Below, one piece after another: positions 1 to 9,397 of a stretch of 64,000 nucleotides of DNA. The position numbers were made by a program, and so were the translations under genes. The DNA is from Streptomyces chrestomyceticus JCM 4735 (GTDB lineage Bacteria > Actinomycetota > Actinomycetes > Streptomycetales > Streptomycetaceae). The notes beneath the pieces are model-generated. The model was not told the origin of the DNA, ran no database searches, and was given only the letters and a program-made list of their open reading frames with translations. The first letter of the stretch is position 1. Every line of letters begins with the position of its first letter. Location: NCBI RefSeq assembly GCF_003865135.1, contig NZ_BHZC01000001.1, positions 5,208,001 to 5,272,000 on the forward strand, written 5' to 3'.

Positions 1-225
1 CGCCACCAGCCAGACGGTCAGTACGGCGAAGGCCAGGACGCCCAACGGGAGGTCGGTCAGGAGGTGGACGACTTCCCGCCAGGTCGTGGCGGACAGCGCG
101 GCCCGGGGCGGCGGCAGGGGATCGCCACCGTCGGGACGGTGGCCGTGACCGAAGGCGCCCGGCGCCGGTGCGGTCCCTCCGGAGAGGTGATCGTGGCGTC
201 GGTCGTGAGCGGAAGGTGCGGTCAT
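1..225 (-). CDS. Sensor-domain / histidine-kinase-like membrane protein, N-terminus only
   Basis: Seventy-five codons read on the minus strand from an ATG at 225 and run off the window edge. The protein opens with a hydrophilic tail rich in Gly, Pro and His, then TWREVVHLLTDLPLG followed by a hydrophobic segment that looks like a first membrane helix. That pattern resembles the N-terminal putative-sensor domain found in many Streptomyces two-component kinases. No kinase motif lies inside the window, so the product class is an inference. It is divergent from the RDD gene that follows. Confidence 0.55.
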   Translation of the reverse strand, partial: MTAPSAHDRRHDHLSGGTAPAPGAFGHGHRPDGGDPLPPPRAALSATTWREVVHLLTDLPLGVLAFAVLTVWLVA

Positions 226-375
226 ACGCCCTAGCTTGCCGGTCACCACCCGTGCCGACCATGGGGGACGTCGGTGACCGAAGGTGGGGTTTTCCTCACC
301 CCGACGCCCCGGACCGCGGCGGTCACGACGGGCGCGGCTTGTGCGAAGGCGGACACGGCAGCTTGGATCTCCGAC

Positions 376-1029
376 ATGAGTGAGCACCAGCAGGGACCGT
401 ACGGGCAGCAGCCGCCCTACGGACAGCAGGCACCGAACGGACAACAACCGCCCTACGGGCAGCAGCCGCCCTACGAGGCGTACGGACAGGGCCAGGGACA
501 GGGCCAGGCACCTGGTTACGGAGCACCTGGATACGGCGCGCCAGGACAGCAGGGGTACCCGTACGGAACCCCGCAGGCGGGCGGACCGCCCATAGGCATG
601 CTGGCGGGCCAGGGGGCGCGGCTCGGGGCACGCGCGCTGGACGGGGTCTTCCAGGCCGTCGCGATCGTCGTCATCTTCGTGGTGGTCGGCATCGTCCAGG
701 CCCTGCTGCCGCGCGGTGCCGGAGTGGGCATACCGACGGCCCTGGCCGGGATCGTCGGCGTCGTCGCGGTGCTGCTCTACGAGCCGTTCATGAACTGGAA
801 GTACGGCGGCACGTTCGGCAAGCAGATCTGCGGCCTGCGGATCGCCCGGCTGAGCGACGGGTCGGCACTGACCTTCGGGCAGGCGCTGGGGCGTTGGGCC
901 GTGGTGATCCCGATGGGATTCGTGCCGTTCCTGGGTCTGATCAACGTGCTGTGGTGCTGCTGGGACGAGCCGTTCCGGCAGTGCTTGCACGACAAGGTGG
1001 CCGGCACCGTGGTGGTCAAGCGCGGATAG
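376..1029 (+). CDS. RDD-family membrane protein with Gln/Gly/Tyr/Pro-rich N-terminus
   Basis: 217 aa from the ATG at 376. The in-frame extension back to 274 is not coding-like, although no strong ribosome site marks either start. Residues 1-75 are low-complexity repeats of the PPYGQQ and PGYGAPG kind. The rest is an RDD domain: GARLGARALDG, two hydrophobic helices, the central GGTFGKQICGLRI segment and a final CLHDKVAGTVVV. RDD proteins are small integral membrane proteins of mostly unknown role, some proposed as ion exchangers. The repetitive tail is common on actinobacterial RDD proteins and is probably cytoplasmic and disordered. Confidence 0.8.
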   Translation: MSEHQQGPYGQQPPYGQQAPNGQQPPYGQQPPYEAYGQGQGQGQAPGYGAPGYGAPGQQGYPYGTPQAGGPPIGMLAGQGARLGARALDGVFQAVAIVVIFVVVGIVQALLPRGAGVGIPTALAGIVGVVAVLLYEPFMNWKYGGTFGKQICGLRIARLSDGSALTFGQALGRWAVVIPMGFVPFLGLINVLWCCWDEPFRQCLHDKVAGTVVVKRG

Positions 1030-1209
1030 TCGCAGGTCAGGAGCTGCTGGACCGGTAGCGGCCGGGCGGCCCGGAGGCTGTCGGCCCGAGGGCGGACACC
1101 CGGGGTGCGGCCGGGACAGACGGTCGGGGGCAGGCGGTTCCGGGGCGGGGGAGGCGAGTCGTATCGTGTCGCGGTGCGGTGGGGTGGGTTCCGGTTCTAG
1201 TACGGGGGC

Positions 1210-2646
1210 GTGGTCGGCATGGTGAACGCTGAGGCCGGACAGCGGGTGACGCTGCGACGGCTGGTGCTGGCGGGCGAACGGCGACGGGTCGACCTTGTGC
1301 TGCCCGCGCACGAGCCGATCGGCGCGCTGCTGCCCGAGATCCTGCGGGCGGCCGGTGACCGGGCGGCACACGAACCGCCGACGTGCCGTCTGGTGACGGC
1401 GGGCGGAGCCGTGCTCGCGCGGAGCGAGACGCTTGCTTCTGCGAACGTGGCGGACGGGTCCGTCGTGCGACTGGTACGGGAGCACGGTGCGGCCGAAGTC
1501 CCGGCCGGGCGGGGCGTGGTCGGCGAGACGGCGGGTGGCCGGGACGGGCGTGACGAACACGGTGGCCACGGCAGGGATGGCAGCGGTGGCGGCCACGAGG
1601 GCCGCGACGACCGTGGCGGGTACGTCCGGCAGTGGGACGAGGAGAGCCGGACAGGGGCGGCGGTCGTGGCCGCCGTGCTGCTCACGGTCGTCGTCGGCGT
1701 GTTCGCAGGCGACCGGTACGGGCTGGACCGGGCCGCTCTGTGGCTCGGCCTGGCCGCGGTGGCCGCGGCCGGAGCCGGTGCGGCGGCCGGCCTCCTGCTC
1801 CCCCGGAAGGCGACGGCTACCGCGCTGCTCCTGGTAGGCGGAACGCTCGGCGTGTTCGCCTCCTGGGGCGCGACGCCGGACGGCGCCCCGCGCCTGGCCG
1901 CTGCCGGGCTGACGGTGGCGGCCGTACTGGCGCTGCTCGGGCTCTGTACGGGCCTGGGGCGGGGCGGACTCGTCGGAGCGGCGGCCGTCGCGGTCGCGGC
2001 CGGCGCGTGGGCCGTCGGGCTGGCGGTCGCCGACCCGGCCCGTACCGGTGCCGTGCTGGGCGTGGTCTCGGTCCTCGTACTGGGATATCTGCCGCGGCTC
2101 GCGCTGGCGTCGGCCGGGCTGACGCGCCTGGACGACCGCCACTCCGGAGGCGCGCCGGTCAGCAGGTACCGGGCCGCGGCGGCCTTGGGTGCCACGCACC
2201 GCGGACTCACCCTGGCCGCCGTCACGACGGCCGGATCGGCCGGGGCGGCCGGGGTGCTGGCCGTCAGCGGCACCGGGGACGCGTCCGGAACGGCGGACGG
2301 CTGGACGGTGGCGGTCGCGCTGCTGCTGAGCGTCGTGCTGTTCTCACGGGCGCGGGCCTACCCGCTGGTCCTGGAGGTCATGGCGCTGCTGCTGGCCGGT
2401 GCGGCGGTCTGCGTACGGCTCGTCCTGCTGTGGGGGTCCGACGGCGGGAACCCGGCTGCCGCGCTGACCGTGCTGTGCCTGTTGGCAGTGCTGCCGCTGG
2501 CCGCCCTCGCGGTACGGCCGCCGGAGCACGTACGGCTGCGGGTGCGGCACCTGATGAACGTCGTCGAATCGGTGAGCGTGGTGGCGCTGATTCCGGTCGT
2601 CCTCGGGGCGCTCGGGGTGTACGGCGGTCTGCCGGACATGTTCTGA
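1210..2646 (+). CDS. EccD-like type VII secretion integral membrane protein
   Basis: 478 aa from GTG 1210; an ATG at 1219 is an equally possible start. Residues about 11-95 look like the ubiquitin-like YukD fold found at the N-terminus of EccD (TLRRLVLAGERRRVDLVLP through a VADGSVVRL strand). A Gly/His/Asp-rich linker follows, then about eleven hydrophobic helices reaching the C-terminus, as in EccD, the multi-pass channel subunit of ESX/type VII secretion. No EccB, EccC, MycP or WXG100 gene lies in the window, so this is an orphan copy. Its only plausible partner is the MinD-like gene 101 bases downstream. Confidence 0.7.
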   Translation: MVGMVNAEAGQRVTLRRLVLAGERRRVDLVLPAHEPIGALLPEILRAAGDRAAHEPPTCRLVTAGGAVLARSETLASANVADGSVVRLVREHGAAEVPAGRGVVGETAGGRDGRDEHGGHGRDGSGGGHEGRDDRGGYVRQWDEESRTGAAVVAAVLLTVVVGVFAGDRYGLDRAALWLGLAAVAAAGAGAAAGLLLPRKATATALLLVGGTLGVFASWGATPDGAPRLAAAGLTVAAVLALLGLCTGLGRGGLVGAAAVAVAAGAWAVGLAVADPARTGAVLGVVSVLVLGYLPRLALASAGLTRLDDRHSGGAPVSRYRAAAALGATHRGLTLAAVTTAGSAGAAGVLAVSGTGDASGTADGWTVAVALLLSVVLFSRARAYPLVLEVMALLLAGAAVCVRLVLLWGSDGGNPAAALTVLCLLAVLPLAALAVRPPEHVRLRVRHLMNVVESVSVVALIPVVLGALGVYGGLPDMF

Positions 2647-2747
2647 CCAGCCGGCCGGCCGCCAAGGACCGGCCGGTCGACGAAAATGATCGGCCGCGAC
2701 GGTCGGCCGGAGCGATCAGTCCGACCAGAAGGGGCGGCGGAGGGTTC

Positions 2748-4097
2748 ATGTCGGGACAGACGGGGCAGTCAGGGCAGCCGGGGCAATGGGGTGCGGGGGA
2801 GACGGGGCAGGCGGGACAGGCAGGCCGGACGGGGCAGGGAGGGCCGTCGGGGCAGCCGGGGCCGGTGGTGCCGCCGATGCCTGGGTATGCGCCGGGGGCG
2901 AGTGGTGGGGGCGTGCCGGGAGGCGGCGCCGTCAACAGCGGGGCGGCGCCGACGGCTCCCGCCGGGGCGCACGGTGGCGCGCCTGCGGCGCCCGCGCCGG
3001 TGGTCGCGCCGTTGCCCGGGGGTGGAGCCGTACCCGCACCCGTACCCGCGCCCGTCATACCGGCGGGCCCGGTCATCCCCGCATCAGGTGTGCACCCGCA
3101 AATACATCAGCCGCACCACTCGTCCTCCGCCCTCACGCCCACCCCCGTCTCCGTCCCCGTCCTCCCGCCCGAGCTCGACGGTGTGCAGGCCAAGCCCCGG
3201 CACGGCGAGACCGTCGCCCGTAGGGCCGGGCGGGCGCTGCGGCGGGTGTTCGCCTCCTCGGCGGCGGCCGAGACCGAGGCCGTCACGCGCGCCGCGCACG
3301 CCATCCAGCAGCCCGTGACCACCGGCCGCCAGTTGGCTGTCTCCAGCATCCGCGGCGGTGCGGGCAAGTCCACGGTCGCCGCGCTGCTGGCCCTCACGTA
3401 CGCGCACTACCGCTCGGACCCGGTGCTCGCGGTGGAGGCCGACCCGGCGCTGGGCACGCTGCCGCACCGGCTGGGCGTGCGGGAGGTGCGCTGGTCCGGT
3501 ACCGATCTGGCGCAGATCGTCGACCCGTCCATGCTGATCACCGACCTGACCGGTTATCTCTTGCCGTTCACGGGCGGCGGCTGGCTGCTGCCCGGCAGTC
3601 AGGGCTCGATCGGCGCGCGGCTGGACCTCGACACGTACCGCATCGTCATGACCTCCCTGCGCCGCCACTTCGCGACCACGGTCGTGGACTGCGAGACGCT
3701 GCCGGCCGAGGTGGCGCGTACCGCGCTGGTCACCACTCAGGCGCGCGTCCTGGTGACGCCGGCGACCGTGGAGGGCGTACGGGCGACCAAGTCCGTGCTG
3801 GAGTGGATGGGCGGGGTGCACCGCGGGCTGCTGCCGACCGCCGTCGTCGTGCTCAACCACACGTCGCCCGACGGGGGCATCGACGTACGCAAGGCCGTCG
3901 AGCACCTGGGGGCGGGCGGCGCGGCGGTGCTTCCGCTGCCGTACGACCGGCATCTGGCGGGCGGCGGTGCCGTCCGTACGGAGCTGCTGGGCGAGCGGAC
4001 GCGGGAGGCGGCGGCGCGGCTGGCCGCCGAGGTGATGGACCGTGCGGTCTCGCGCGGGCCGGGCGGCAGGCAGCGCGAGGGCGCACGCGAAGGCTGA
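2748..4097 (+). CDS. MinD/ParA-like ATPase with long Gly/Gln/Pro-rich N-terminus (EspI-like)
   Basis: 449 aa; ATG 2748 follows a GGCGGAGGG ribosome site. The first 170 residues or so are low complexity, first Gly-Gln repeats, then Ala/Pro runs. A basic stretch ([11 protein letters not shown]) precedes a P-loop domain whose Walker A is [10 protein letters not shown] near residue 200. A strand with EADPA and a VVDCETLP strand follow as in MinD/SIMIBI ATPases. The usual signature lysine of the deviant Walker A (KGGxGK) is Arg here. Proline-rich N-terminus plus MinD fold is the build of EspI-type proteins of type VII secretion, which fits the EccD-like neighbour. Confidence 0.7.
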   Translation: MSGQTGQSGQPGQWGAGETGQAGQAGRTGQGGPSGQPGPVVPPMPGYAPGASGGGVPGGGAVNSGAAPTAPAGAHGGAPAAPAPVVAPLPGGGAVPAPVPAPVIPAGPVIPASGVHPQIHQPHHSSSALTPTPVSVPVLPPELDGVQAKPRHGETVARRAGRALRRVFASSAAAETEAVTRAAHAIQQPVTTGRQLAVSSIRGGAGKSTVAALLALTYAHYRSDPVLAVEADPALGTLPHRLGVREVRWSGTDLAQIVDPSMLITDLTGYLLPFTGGGWLLPGSQGSIGARLDLDTYRIVMTSLRRHFATTVVDCETLPAEVARTALVTTQARVLVTPATVEGVRATKSVLEWMGGVHRGLLPTAVVVLNHTSPDGGIDVRKAVEHLGAGGAAVLPLPYDRHLAGGGAVRTELLGERTREAAARLAAEVMDRAVSRGPGGRQREGAREG

Positions 4098-4285
4098 GCC
4101 GCCGCGCGCGGGGCTGCCGGGACCTGCGAGGGGTCCTAGGCGCAGGGGCCAGGTGGGGCGAAGACGGGCCATAGCTGTCCGCCAGGTGACGCGACTGCTC
4201 ACCTGGGGCGGGCCAGGGCCTAGACTCCCGTGCGTACAGATCGTCGAAGTCGTTGAACAAGAGCAGTCAGGGAGCGAGGGCGGAC

Positions 4286-4687
4286 GTGCCGGACGCGACC
4301 GTACGCACCAGCCTTGCCGCGGACTATTTCCAGGGGTACTCGGTCGTCGGGCTCATCGCCGTGATCGGCGTGCTCTTCGTGGCCGTGGCCTTCGGTGCCG
4401 GGCGGCTGCTGCGGCCCGTGGTGCCCACCCCGGAGAAACTGCTCACCTACGAATGCGGCGTGGACCCGGTGGGCGAGGGCTGGGCACACACCCAGGTCCG
4501 CTACTACGTCTACGCCTTCCTCTACGTGATCTTCGCCGTCGACTCGATCTTCCTGTTCCCCTGGGCGACGGTCTTCGCCGCCCCCGGTTTCGGCGGCGTC
4601 ACGCTGGTGGAGATGTTCATCTTCCTCGGCTTCCTCGCCGTCGGCCTGCTCTACGCATGGAAGAAGGGCGTCCTGGAATGGACGTGA
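4286..4687 (+). CDS. nuoA: NADH-quinone oxidoreductase subunit A (second nuo cluster)
   Basis: 133 aa. GTG 4286 follows GGGAGCGAGGG; the frame stays open back to a TTG at 4253. NuoA is a small membrane subunit of the complex I arm. Three hydrophobic helices are visible, and the conserved loop [13 protein letters not shown] is intact, including the acidic and Cys residues typical of NuoA/ND3. It is the first gene of the operon and overlaps nuoB by 10 bases. A TAGACT box at 4221-4226 could be the operon -10, but I see no good -35. Confidence 0.92.
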   Translation: MPDATVRTSLAADYFQGYSVVGLIAVIGVLFVAVAFGAGRLLRPVVPTPEKLLTYECGVDPVGEGWAHTQVRYYVYAFLYVIFAVDSIFLFPWATVFAAPGFGGVTLVEMFIFLGFLAVGLLYAWKKGVLEWT

Positions 4688-5397
4688 CGAACGCGAGGCC
4701 GGCCACCGCGACGGGCACCGAACTGCCCGTCGTGTCCGCCGGCGGCACCGTCGAACGACGCCGGCTGGGCCCGCTCGCCCGGCTGGCTCCCGAACCCATG
4801 AAGGTGGTCCTGAACTGGGGCCGCCGTTACAGCCTGTGGGTCTTCAACTTCGGGCTCGCCTGCTGCGCGATCGAGTTCATCGCCGCGTCCATGGCGCGGC
4901 ACGACTTCATCCGGCTGGGCGTGATCCCGTTCGCGCCGGGCCCCCGGCAGGCGGATCTCATGATCGTCTCCGGCACGGTGACGGACAAGATGGCGCCCGC
5001 GGTCAAGCGGCTGTACGAGCAGATGCCGGAGCCGAAGTACGTCATCTCCTTCGGCGCCTGCTCGAACTGCGGCGGGCCCTACTGGGACTCGTACGCGGTC
5101 ACCAAGGGCGTCGACCAGATCATCCCCGTCGACGTGTACGTACCGGGCTGCCCGCCCCGGCCCGAGGCGCTGCTCCAGGGCATTCTCAAGCTCCAGGAGA
5201 AGATCGCCCGCGAGTCGCTGGGCGAGCGGTACGGGGCGGCGGGCAACGGCGCCGCGCCGTCGGCTGCCGCGCTGCGCAGCGGGCTGGTGACGCCGCCTGC
5301 GCCGGGGGCGGAGGCCGAGGCGGGGCCCGGGGCCAAGACGTCCGGAGACGAAACCGACACCGGCGGCGGTAAGCCGCAGGGAGCGGGGGACCAGTGA
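4678..5397 (+). CDS. nuoB: NADH-quinone oxidoreductase subunit B
   Basis: 239 aa from ATG 4678, inside the end of nuoA. NuoB holds the terminal N2 4Fe-4S cluster at the base of the hydrophilic arm. The ligand cysteines are present: GLACCAIEF, then [16 protein letters not shown], then [13 protein letters not shown]. The core ends near residue 180; about 55 further residues are Ala/Gly/Glu-rich and look disordered. The stop overlaps the nuoC start (GTGA), so the two are probably translationally coupled. Confidence 0.93.
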   Translation: MDVTNARPATATGTELPVVSAGGTVERRRLGPLARLAPEPMKVVLNWGRRYSLWVFNFGLACCAIEFIAASMARHDFIRLGVIPFAPGPRQADLMIVSGTVTDKMAPAVKRLYEQMPEPKYVISFGACSNCGGPYWDSYAVTKGVDQIIPVDVYVPGCPPRPEALLQGILKLQEKIARESLGERYGAAGNGAAPSAAALRSGLVTPPAPGAEAEAGPGAKTSGDETDTGGGKPQGAGDQ

Positions 5398-6788
5398 GCG
5401 ACGAACAGCCTCCGGTCCCGCCGGCCGAGGAGACGCCCGCCGAAGCCGACGGGCCGTCGGCCGGGACCGCCGAGTCGCCGGCCGGGCCGACCGGGACCGC
5501 CGAGCCGGCCGAGGCGCCGCCCGAGCCGCCCGTCGGGTGGCTGCCCGGTTCCGCCGCCGACCTCTTCGGCCCCGGCGCGACCGCCGACGAGGCGTACGAC
5601 CTGCTGACCGTCGACGTACCCGCCGACGCCTGGATCCCGGCGCTCACCGTCGCCCGCGACGACCTCGGGTGCAGCTACTTCGACTGGCTGAGCGCCGTCG
5701 ACGAGCCCGGCACCGGCTTCCGCGTCTGCGCCCACCTCGCCGACATCGCCCGGCCCGGCCGGGTACGACGCCTGGTGCTGCGCACCACCGTCCCGCACGA
5801 GGCGGCCGTCCTGCCCACCGCCACCGAGGTGTACGCGGGTGCGGGCTGGCACGAGCGCGAGACGCACGAGATGTTCGGCGTGGACTTCACCGGCCACCCG
5901 TACCTGAAACCCCTGCTGCTCCCCGAGAACTTCGAGGGCCACCCGCTGCGCAAGGACTTCGTGCTCGCCGCGCGGGTCGCCAAGGCGTGGCCGGGCGCGA
6001 AGGAGCCGGGCGAGTCCGAGCACGGCGGGCCCAAGCGCCGCCAGATGCTGCCGCCCGGCGTGCCCGACCCGAACGAGTGGGGGCCGCTGAAGGGCCAGCT
6101 TCCGCCTGCTCCGGCCCGGCCCGCGCGTGGTGCGCGTGCGGCCGGTGGGGCCCGTGCGGCTGCCGGAGCCGCGGGGGAGCGGCCTGCCCGCCGTACGCGT
6201 ACGGCGGGTGCGGGCTCGGCGAGCCAGCAGAGCGCCGCGGACAGCGCGCGGACACCGGCCACGGACGCGGGGGCCTCCGCCGCGTCCCCGGCGGCCGCTC
6301 CGGCTTCGACCTCGGCCCCGGATTCGGCCCCGGCCGCCCGGCCGGAACGCCCTGCCCGCCGGACGCGCAGCGCCAGCCAGGGCTCGGCCAGCCAGCAGAC
6401 GGCCGCCCAGCAGGCCGGACAGCCGTCCGACAAGGCGTCCGACGAGGCATCCGGCCCGGCGACCGGCAAGGCATCCGGCCCGGCGCCCGCCGCCACCGGC
6501 TCCTCCGACGCCCCGTGGCACCACGCCCGCCCCGCGTTCGAGGACGAGCCGAAGACCGGTGAGAAGCGTGCGCCCGAAGCCGCGCCCGCACCCGCCCCTG
6601 AGGCCGCGCCCGAAACCGAGGCCGAGCCCGCCCCCGCCTCCGAAGAACACCCCGCCCCCGAACAGAAACCCGCCTCCCCGGAGAAACCCGCCTCCGAAGA
6701 CACCCCCGAGCCCCCCGCCACCACCACTGGTGACGGCACCGGCACCGGCCCCATCGACGCAGCGGAAGAAGGCGGGACCAGACCATGA
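5394..6788 (+). CDS. nuoC: NADH-quinone oxidoreductase subunit C with very long disordered C-terminus
   Basis: 464 aa from GTG 5394. After an Ala/Pro/Glu-rich leader of about 55 residues comes the 30-kDa-subunit domain, with the diagnostic [20 protein letters not shown] and LRKDFV segments. NuoC cores run roughly 200 residues. Here about 240 further residues follow, all Ala/Pro/Glu/Ser/Lys-rich and low complexity. The E. coli NuoC-NuoD fusion is not the explanation, because no NuoD motif occurs in this tail. The last 4 bases overlap nuoH. The role of the tail is unknown. Confidence 0.88.
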   Translation: MSDEQPPVPPAEETPAEADGPSAGTAESPAGPTGTAEPAEAPPEPPVGWLPGSAADLFGPGATADEAYDLLTVDVPADAWIPALTVARDDLGCSYFDWLSAVDEPGTGFRVCAHLADIARPGRVRRLVLRTTVPHEAAVLPTATEVYAGAGWHERETHEMFGVDFTGHPYLKPLLLPENFEGHPLRKDFVLAARVAKAWPGAKEPGESEHGGPKRRQMLPPGVPDPNEWGPLKGQLPPAPARPARGARAAGGARAAAGAAGERPARRTRTAGAGSASQQSAADSARTPATDAGASAASPAAAPASTSAPDSAPAARPERPARRTRSASQGSASQQTAAQQAGQPSDKASDEASGPATGKASGPAPAATGSSDAPWHHARPAFEDEPKTGEKRAPEAAPAPAPEAAPETEAEPAPASEEHPAPEQKPASPEKPASEDTPEPPATTTGDGTGTGPIDAAEEGGTRP

Positions 6789-7750
6789 GCGACGCCCTCG
6801 ACATCGCCCTGCGCCTGATCGCCGTCTTCGTCGCCTTCCTGGTCTTCCCGCTGGTCATCGGCCAGACCGAGCACAAGGTCATGGCCCATATGCAGGGCCG
6901 CCTCGGCCCCATGTACGCGGGTGGCTTCCACGGCTGGGCGCAGTTGGTCGCCGACGGGGTGAAGTTCGCGCAGAAGGAGGACGTCGTCCCGGCCGGTGCC
7001 GACCGGCGGATCTTCCAGCTCGCGCCCGCCGTCGCGCTCCTGCCGTACCTGCTCGTGCTGGTCGCCATCCCGCTCGGCCCGGACAACGCGGTCGGGCAGT
7101 CGCTGGACGCGGGCATCTTCTTCGTCCTCGCCGTGATGGGCGTCGGCGTCCTGGGCTCGCTGATGGCGGGCTGGGCGTCGGCCAACAAGTTCTCGCTGCT
7201 CGGCGGGTTGCGTACGGCCGCCCAGTTGCTCGCGTACGAGCTGCCGATGCTGCTCGCCGCGGCGTCCGTCGCGATGGCCGCCGGAACGCTCTCGCTGCCC
7301 GGCATCCTGGACGCCTTCCACTGGTGGTGGGTGCCCTGGCAGATCGTCGGCGGCCTGGTCTTCTTCACGGCGGGGCTGGCCGAACTGCAGCGGCCGCCGT
7401 TCGACATGCCGGTCGCCGACTCCGAGATCATCTTCGGTGCGTACACCGAGTACACCGGGCTGCGCTTCGCGCTGTTCCTGCTCGCCGAGTACGCGGGCAT
7501 CCTCGTCCTGTGCGCCCTGACCTCCGTCCTCTTCCTCGGCGGCTGGCACGGACCGTTCGGCGCCGACGGGCTCGGCTGGCTGTGGACGCTGCTGAAGACC
7601 GCGGTCCTCGCCTTCGGCGTGATCTGGCTGCGGGTCAGCTACCCGCGGCTGCGTGAGGACCAGTTGCAGAAGCTGGCCTGGACGGTGCTGATCCCACTGG
7701 CCCTCGCCCAGATCGCCCTCACCGGCGTCGTCAAGGTGGTGATCTCGTAA
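6785..7750 (+). CDS. nuoH: NADH-quinone oxidoreductase subunit H
   Basis: 321 aa, ATG 6785 overlapping the nuoC stop. NuoH links the hydrophilic arm to the membrane arm and forms part of the quinone chamber. Conserved pieces are visible: [20 protein letters not shown] near the N-terminus, [25 protein letters not shown] (the acidic loop) and [12 protein letters not shown]. About eight membrane helices. The adjacent quinone-site subunit NuoD is not encoded here, so the quinone pocket would have to be completed by another protein. Confidence 0.93.
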   Translation: MSDALDIALRLIAVFVAFLVFPLVIGQTEHKVMAHMQGRLGPMYAGGFHGWAQLVADGVKFAQKEDVVPAGADRRIFQLAPAVALLPYLLVLVAIPLGPDNAVGQSLDAGIFFVLAVMGVGVLGSLMAGWASANKFSLLGGLRTAAQLLAYELPMLLAAASVAMAAGTLSLPGILDAFHWWWVPWQIVGGLVFFTAGLAELQRPPFDMPVADSEIIFGAYTEYTGLRFALFLLAEYAGILVLCALTSVLFLGGWHGPFGADGLGWLWTLLKTAVLAFGVIWLRVSYPRLREDQLQKLAWTVLIPLALAQIALTGVVKVVIS

Positions 7751-8379
7751 TGGCACCGGAGAATCCGGCGAAGAAGTCCGGCCGGCCCGGCAGCGGCCTC
7801 GCCAAGGGGCTGGCCGTGACCCTCCGTACGATGACGAAGCGTTCGGTCACCGAGCAGTACCCGGACGTCCAGCCCGAACTGGCCCCGCGCACCCGAGGTG
7901 TGATCGGGCTGTTCGAGGAGAACTGCACGGTCTGCATGCTGTGTGCGCGCGAATGCCCGGACTGGTGCATCTACATCGACTCCCACAAGGAGACGGTGCC
8001 GCCCGCCGCGCCCGGCGGCCGCGAGCGCAGCCGTAACGTCCTGGACCGCTTCGCCATCGACTTCTCCCTCTGCATGTACTGCGGTATCTGCATCGAGGTG
8101 TGTCCGTTCGACGCGCTGTTCTGGTCGCCGGAGTTCGAGTACGCCGAGACCGACATCCACAACCTCACCCACGAGCGGGACAAACTCCGCGAATGGATGT
8201 GGACGGTCCCGGAGCCGCCCGCCCTCGACCCCGCGGCCGAGGAGCCCAAGGAGATCGCCGCGGCCCGCAAGGCCGCCGACAAGCTCGCCGCGCAGGAAGC
8301 GGCCGAACGGCAGGCCGCGCAGCAGGCGGCCGGGGAAGCAGCCCCGAACACCGCCCAGGAACAGGAGGGGGAAGCGTGA
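7750..8379 (+). CDS. nuoI: NADH-quinone oxidoreductase subunit I, 2x[4Fe-4S] ferredoxin-like
   Basis: 209 aa, ATG 7750 sharing one base with the nuoH stop. Two ferredoxin motifs are complete: [12 protein letters not shown] (about residues 60-71) and [12 protein letters not shown] (about residues 110-121), the ligands of clusters N6a and N6b. The last 60 residues are Ala/Glu/Gln/Lys-rich with coiled-coil character and exceed the usual NuoI length. With NuoB it supplies the only iron-sulphur wiring of this cluster. It overlaps nuoJ by 4 bases. Confidence 0.93.
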   Translation: MAPENPAKKSGRPGSGLAKGLAVTLRTMTKRSVTEQYPDVQPELAPRTRGVIGLFEENCTVCMLCARECPDWCIYIDSHKETVPPAAPGGRERSRNVLDRFAIDFSLCMYCGICIEVCPFDALFWSPEFEYAETDIHNLTHERDKLREWMWTVPEPPALDPAAEEPKEIAAARKAADKLAAQEAAERQAAQQAAGEAAPNTAQEQEGEA

Positions 8380-8996
8380 CGCTCGCCGCCGCAAGCCACG
8401 GTTTCCTCTCCCCGACCGGGGTCGAGATCGCCTTCCTCCTGGTCGGCCTCGTCACCCTCGGCGCGGCCGTGGTCACCGTCACCACCAAACAGTTGGTGCA
8501 CGCCGCCCTGTGGCTGGTGGTCGCCCTCGGCGGTATCGCCGTGGAGTACCTGCTGCTGACCGCGGAGTTCATCGCCTGGGTGCAGGTCCTGATCTACGTC
8601 GGGTCCGTCGTCGTGCTCCTCCTGTTCGGACTGATGCTCACCAAGGCGCCCATCGGCCGCTCCGAGAACGCCGACTCGGGCAACCGCTGGGCCGCGATCG
8701 CCGTGGCCGCCGCCTCCGCCGCCGCGCTGGTCTGGGTCGTCGTGGACGCGTTCCGTACGACCTGGATCGACCTGGACGGCACGGTCCAGGGCTCCACCGA
8801 AGCCTCCGGGCGCAGCCTGTTCCAGTACTGGGTGCTGCCGTTCGAAGCGCTCTCCGTCCTCCTTCTCGCCGCCCTCGTCGGCGCGATCGTGCTCTCCCGC
8901 AAGAACGACGACCGGGGGCAGGCCGGAGACCGGACGCGGACCGCCGACCGCGCGCGACCCCGCGACCCCGCACGCACCCGAGAGGACCGAGGCTGA
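8376..8996 (+). CDS. nuoJ: NADH-quinone oxidoreductase subunit J
   Basis: 206 aa from GTG 8376, a 4-base overlap with nuoI. A five-helix membrane protein with a [17 protein letters not shown] helix and the [20 protein letters not shown] helix characteristic of NuoJ/ND6. The C-terminus is a short charged tail rich in Arg and Asp. It takes part in the proton-pumping membrane arm. The stop shares one base with nuoK (TGATG). Confidence 0.92.
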   Translation: MTLAAASHGFLSPTGVEIAFLLVGLVTLGAAVVTVTTKQLVHAALWLVVALGGIAVEYLLLTAEFIAWVQVLIYVGSVVVLLLFGLMLTKAPIGRSENADSGNRWAAIAVAAASAAALVWVVVDAFRTTWIDLDGTVQGSTEASGRSLFQYWVLPFEALSVLLLAALVGAIVLSRKNDDRGQAGDRTRTADRARPRDPARTREDRG

Positions 8997-9397
8997 TGCA
9001 TCTCGCCTATCCCGCCGTCCTCGCCGTCCTCCTGTTCTGCGTCGGCCTGTACGGCGTCCTCGCCCGCCGCAACGCGATCCTCGTCCTGATGTCGGTCGAG
9101 CTGATGCTCAACGCCGTCAACCTGAACCTGGTGGCCTTCGACGTCTGGCTGCGCGACAAGCTGCACGCCGGCCAGGCCCTCACCCTCTTCACCATCGCCG
9201 TGGCCGCCGCCGAGATCGGCATCGGCCTGGCGATCGTCCTGCTCGTGTACCGCAACCGCGGCAGCTCCGACGTGGACCGCCTCCGCGACCTCGCCGAGCG
9301 CCCGGACGGCAGCGACCCGAACGACGACACCACCGGCGGCGCGGACGGTGCCGCCGGCCGGCCGCGGCCGGACCACCGGGCGGAGGCCGCCGCGTGA
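8996..9397 (+). CDS. nuoK: NADH-quinone oxidoreductase subunit K
   Basis: 133 aa from ATG 8996. Three helices; the ND4L/NuoK signature is clear: [16 protein letters not shown] with its buried Glu, and a second Glu in [17 protein letters not shown]. The core is about 100 residues; the rest is a hydrophilic Asp/Gly/Arg-rich tail. Member of the membrane proton pathway. Overlaps nuoL by 4 bases. Confidence 0.92.
   Translation: MHLAYPAVLAVLLFCVGLYGVLARRNAILVLMSVELMLNAVNLNLVAFDVWLRDKLHAGQALTLFTIAVAAAEIGIGLAIVLLVYRNRGSSDVDRLRDLAERPDGSDPNDDTTGGADGAAGRPRPDHRAEAAA

Noticed and set aside
400..560. Short repeats in the RDD gene as a CRISPR or mobile-element repeat
   Set aside because: They are in-frame codon repeats for a PYGQQ-type protein tail with no spacers.
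6060..6788. NuoC tail as a fused NuoD
   Set aside because: None of the NuoD conserved motifs occur; the tail is low complexity throughout.
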